Shown here piece after piece: positions 59,665-62,105 of a stretch of DNA of 62,105 bases (positions within the stretch are counted from its first letter, which is position 1; each line of letters opens with the position of its first letter). The notes beneath the pieces are model-generated. The model ran no database searches. It saw nothing but the letters and a program-made list of their open reading frames with translations, and was not told the origin of the DNA. The DNA is from Desulfobacterales bacterium (lineage in GTDB: Bacteria; Desulfobacterota; Desulfobacteria; Desulfobacterales; SpSt-501). Where the stretch lies: positions 1-62,105 of the forward strand of contig JAUQXK010000079.1 in the NCBI GenBank assembly GCA_030834695.1, given 5' to 3'. The position numbers and the translations under genes are program-made.

Positions 59665-61137
59665 TCATGCCAGGCTCGGATCAAACGTCATGATGATGTT
59701 TTTTAAGTTCGAGTAGACGTCCAATGCTTCGGTGCCGGGTTCGCGTGTTCCGTTGCCGGACTGTTTGACGCCGCCGAAGGGCATGTGAGGCTCGCTGCCG
59801 AAGGTGCCGGCGTTGACGACGACCACGCCCGCCTGAACGCGACGGGCGAATTCGAGCGCCCGATGGATGCTGCGCGTGTGAATGCAGGCCGTGAGTCCGT
59901 ATGGCGAGCGGTTGGCGAGATCCAGCGCTTCGGCGAAATTCCGGGCTCGGTACAGGCAGGCGACGGGGCCAAAGAGCTCGTGGGTCGAAATTTCGGCATC
60001 GGGCGAGGCGTTTTCGATCAGGGTGGGCGCCATGTAGAAGCCGTCGGCATGGGCGGCGTCGTTCAGACGGCCCCCGCCGGTCAGAACCGCCGCCCCCTCC
60101 GACCGGGCCCGCTGCACAACCGCCAGCATGGCTTCCAACTGTCCCGGGTTGATGACCGGTCCGAAATCGTCCGTATCCTCCGGCCCGACCTTCAATTGTC
60201 GGGACCGCTGCACCAGCAGATCCCGGAATGTCGGGTAGACGGATTCCAGCACGATGATCCGGCTGCCGGCGGCACAGCGCTGGCCGGCGTTGCTGAACGC
60301 CGAGCGCACGGCCCATTCGGCGGCTTTTTCGAGGTCCGCATCATCGCAGACGACCAGCGGATTTTTGCCTCCCAGTTCCAGAGAGCACCGGGCCAGCCGC
60401 GCCCCGGCGACCCGGGCGATCTCGCGGCCCACCGCCGTCGAACCCGTGAAGCTCACCACGGCCACGCGTGGGTCCGCCACGATCGGCGCTCCGGCTTCTT
60501 CGCCAAAGCCCTGGACGATGTTCAGAACCCCCGACGGCAGCCCGGCCTCATGGGCGAGCTTGCCGAAAAACCACGCGGTGGCCGGCGCGTCTTCCGCGGC
60601 CTTGAGAACTGCGGTGTTGCCGCAGACCAGCGCCGGGAAGACTTTCCAGGCGACATTGGCGATCGGCGTGTTGGCGGCGATGATGAGGCCGGCCACGCCC
60701 AGCGGTTCGCGCACGGTCATGGCCTGTTTGTTCGGAGCGGCGCTCGTGGTGGTGCGGCCGAAGAAGCGCCGGCCTTCCCCGGCCATGAATTCCCCCTGGG
60801 CAACGGCGCCGCCGGTTTCCGCCAACGCCGCTTTAAGCGACATGCCGGTTTCAGCGGCGACCACGGCGGCCAAACGCTCCTGGTGGTGGCGCATGGTTCG
60901 GGCAACGGCCATCAGCACGTCGCCGCGAGCAACCGGCGTCTGCGCCGACCAGTCTGGAAATGCGTCCGCGGCCGAGCCGATGGCCCGGGCGATGTCGGCC
61001 GCGCGCGAGCGCGCCGCCCGGCCCATCTCCCGCCCGGTGACCGGCGAGCGCTTCGCAAACGTTTCACCTGCGGCGGTTCCCCGCTCGCAGCCGTCGATCC
61101 AGTTCGGTATCGTCTGTGGGATATCGGGCGGATGCAT
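59665..61137 (-). CDS. Aldehyde dehydrogenase family protein
   Basis: The 490-residue protein has all hallmarks of the NAD(P)-dependent aldehyde dehydrogenase superfamily: FTGSTAVGREIARVAG (cofactor binding), LELGGKNPLVVCDDADL with the general-base Glu, and the catalytic Cys in FSNAGQRCAAGSRI. HELFGPVACLYR and MPFGGVKQSGNG near the C-terminus are standard. It lies between the cytidylyltransferase and SDR genes, so it may oxidise an aldehyde intermediate or side product of the nonulosonate pathway, or a hexose derivative; this is uncommon in known sialic-acid clusters. The gap to the SDR gene is 20 bp, so they form one operon. Confidence 0.95.
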   Translation of the reverse strand: MHPPDIPQTIPNWIDGCERGTAAGETFAKRSPVTGREMGRAARSRAADIARAIGSAADAFPDWSAQTPVARGDVLMAVARTMRHHQERLAAVVAAETGMSLKAALAETGGAVAQGEFMAGEGRRFFGRTTTSAAPNKQAMTVREPLGVAGLIIAANTPIANVAWKVFPALVCGNTAVLKAAEDAPATAWFFGKLAHEAGLPSGVLNIVQGFGEEAGAPIVADPRVAVVSFTGSTAVGREIARVAGARLARCSLELGGKNPLVVCDDADLEKAAEWAVRSAFSNAGQRCAAGSRIIVLESVYPTFRDLLVQRSRQLKVGPEDTDDFGPVINPGQLEAMLAVVQRARSEGAAVLTGGGRLNDAAHADGFYMAPTLIENASPDAEISTHELFGPVACLYRARNFAEALDLANRSPYGLTACIHTRSIHRALEFARRVQAGVVVVNAGTFGSEPHMPFGGVKQSGNGTREPGTEALDVYSNLKNIIMTFDPSLA

Positions 61138-61157
61138 GCAACGAAGTTTATTATTTT

Positions 61158-61967
61158 CTACCAGACCGTGAACCCGCCGTCGACCATGAGGTTGATGCCG
61201 GTGACGTAGGCCGATGCGCGGGACGCGAGAAACAGCAACGGACCGCGCAGGTCCTCGGCCGTCGCCATGCGCCCCAGCGGAACGCGCTCGCAGAATTTCC
61301 GCTTGAATTCCGGGTCCTGGCCTCCCAGGACACCTCCCGGCGAAAGGGTGTTGACCCTCACGCCGTAAGGTGCCAGGTGCGCGGATAGATACTTGGTCAG
61401 ATTGACGACGGCCGCCTTGGATGCGCCATAGGCGGGTGGTTTGAGAAAGGGAGGGTCGCTCGGGATGTGATCATAGAGGCGGGCGTCCGGCGACACGCTG
61501 GCGTAAAGGGAGCCGATGTTGATGACCGTGCCGCGACCGGCGCGAGCCATTGCTCCGGCGAACACCTGAGTGACCAGGAAAAGGCCGGCCGCGTTCACTT
61601 CCAGGATCCGGAGGTTCGTCTCGAACGGGATTTCCTCCAGGCGATATCCTTTGCCGTCGGCCGCCGGCGGCGCATCGATTCCCGCGTTGTTGACCAGGAT
61701 CGTGGGCGGCCCGATGGTCTGCCGGCATTGCTCCAGGGCCGTTTCGAGTTCGGCCCGGCGGCAGGCATCGGCCGATGCCGAGGTCAGGCGCTGAGGGCCG
61801 AATCGGGCCGCCAGCCGTTTGAATTCCGCGCCGACGGCGATCCCGGGTCGATCAAGGGCGAGGACGGATGCGCCGGCGTCCAGAAGGGCTTCCACCCATA
61901 TCGGCCCGAGTTTCCCCTGTGCTCCGGTAACGACCGCCACGTCTCCCGTTAGGTCGAACAAGTCCAT
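61158..61967 (-). CDS. Short-chain dehydrogenase/reductase
   Basis: This 269-residue SDR has a slightly altered cofactor motif VVTGAQGKLGPIW, NNAGID, the catalytic Ser in VINIGSLYA, and the Tyr-Lys pair in PPAYGASKAAVVNL. The C-terminal AYVTGINLMVDGGFT is standard. PtmA-type SDRs with similar features belong to legionaminic-acid clusters. The ATG at 61967 overlaps the preceding NeuB-like stop (TGATG), showing coupled translation, so this is the second gene of the module. A TTG one codon upstream is possible but unneeded. NAD versus NADP preference is unclear. Confidence 0.93.
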   Translation of the reverse strand: MDLFDLTGDVAVVTGAQGKLGPIWVEALLDAGASVLALDRPGIAVGAEFKRLAARFGPQRLTSASADACRRAELETALEQCRQTIGPPTILVNNAGIDAPPAADGKGYRLEEIPFETNLRILEVNAAGLFLVTQVFAGAMARAGRGTVINIGSLYASVSPDARLYDHIPSDPPFLKPPAYGASKAAVVNLTKYLSAHLAPYGVRVNTLSPGGVLGGQDPEFKRKFCERVPLGRMATAEDLRGPLLFLASRASAYVTGINLMVDGGFTVW

Positions 61968-62105
61968 CAAGCGACCTGCTTCCAGGTTTCGGCTCCGTTC
62001 AGGGCCTCGAAGGTGATCGCGTCGTCGGCCTTGAGGGCCGCGCGCGTCGTGCGGCCGATGACCTTGTCGATCTCATACGGCTGCAGCCCCCCGCCCGGAC
62101 TCTTG
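61967..62105 (-). CDS. NeuB-like nonulosonate synthase, C-terminal fragment (window edge)
   Basis: Only the last 45 codons are in the window; the gene continues beyond the right edge. They read KSPGGGLQPYEIDKVIGRTT and then a KADDAITFEAL-type end, the SAF (antifreeze-like) C-terminal domain of sialic, legionaminic or pseudaminic acid synthases. Such enzymes condense a six-carbon N-acyl sugar with PEP. Its stop codon overlaps the SDR start. It fixes the pathway as nonulosonate biosynthesis. Which acid is made cannot be told from the fragment. Confidence 0.85.
   Translation of the reverse strand, partial: KSPGGGLQPYEIDKVIGRTTRAALKADDAITFEALNGAETWKQVA

Overview
The window is high-GC bacterial chromosome, most likely from a sulfate- or sulfite-reducing member of the Desulfobacterota. 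The main evidence is an intact dsrMKJOP operon, the membrane complex coupled to dissimilatory sulfite reduction, with the RsbRD-like gene that often accompanies it. Tat-type binding proteins, a tungsten-type aldehyde ferredoxin oxidoreductase and several families of palindromic intergenic repeats fit an anaerobic Desulfobacteraceae-like or Desulfatiglandales-like organism. There is no rRNA, no recognisable tRNA, no CRISPR array and no intact insertion sequence, so species level cannot be reached.

Layout. 0-2.5 kb is a patchy edge with a TumE/TumA-type toxin-antitoxin pair, an M28 peptidase and a broken nucleotidyltransferase. 2.5-8.3 kb is dsrP-O-J-K-M plus the RsbRD-like gene on the minus strand, closed by a strong terminator. 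8.5-19.4 kb is mostly housekeeping on the plus strand: zinc-ribbon protein, trmL, clpB, a DHH phosphoesterase, an MBL hydrolase, then siroheme/heme genes (precorrin-2 dehydrogenase, a CcsA/HemX-like protein, hemA) and fabD. A MinD-like ATPase is divergent from clpB. The siroheme and heme genes match the needs of a sulfite reducer.

19.8-37 kb is metabolic accessory DNA, mainly on the minus strand. It holds a TRAP transporter (dctPQM) with a DapA-family aldolase, an old-yellow-enzyme/Fe-S/universal-stress-protein fusion, a small membrane protein, a zincin, a 1042-residue unknown membrane protein on the plus strand, a methyltransferase, a D-aminoacylase-like amidohydrolase and a branched-chain-amino-acid-type ABC transporter without its ATPases. 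37-42 kb carries a sugar-type ABC transporter in which the binding protein and first permease are one polypeptide. 42-47.8 kb has an aldehyde ferredoxin oxidoreductase divergent from an unusual PEP-synthase-like protein and a secreted protein.

47.9-62.1 kb is a surface-glycan locus: sulfotransferase, two tandem paralogous surface-carbohydrate proteins, a GT4 glycosyltransferase, an O-antigen ligase/polymerase, two FkbM methyltransferases, another glycosyltransferase-like protein, and a nonulosonic-acid module (CMP-sugar synthetase, aldehyde dehydrogenase, SDR, and the 3' end of a NeuB-like synthase at the window edge).

The strongest unexplained signals are a roughly 310-bp palindromic repeat in three copies whose 37-nt arms covary, a second repeat family with a conserved core but different matched arms, and three unusual protein architectures (SBP-permease fusion, OYE-USP fusion, PEP-synthase-like protein without a recognisable PEP-binding barrel).
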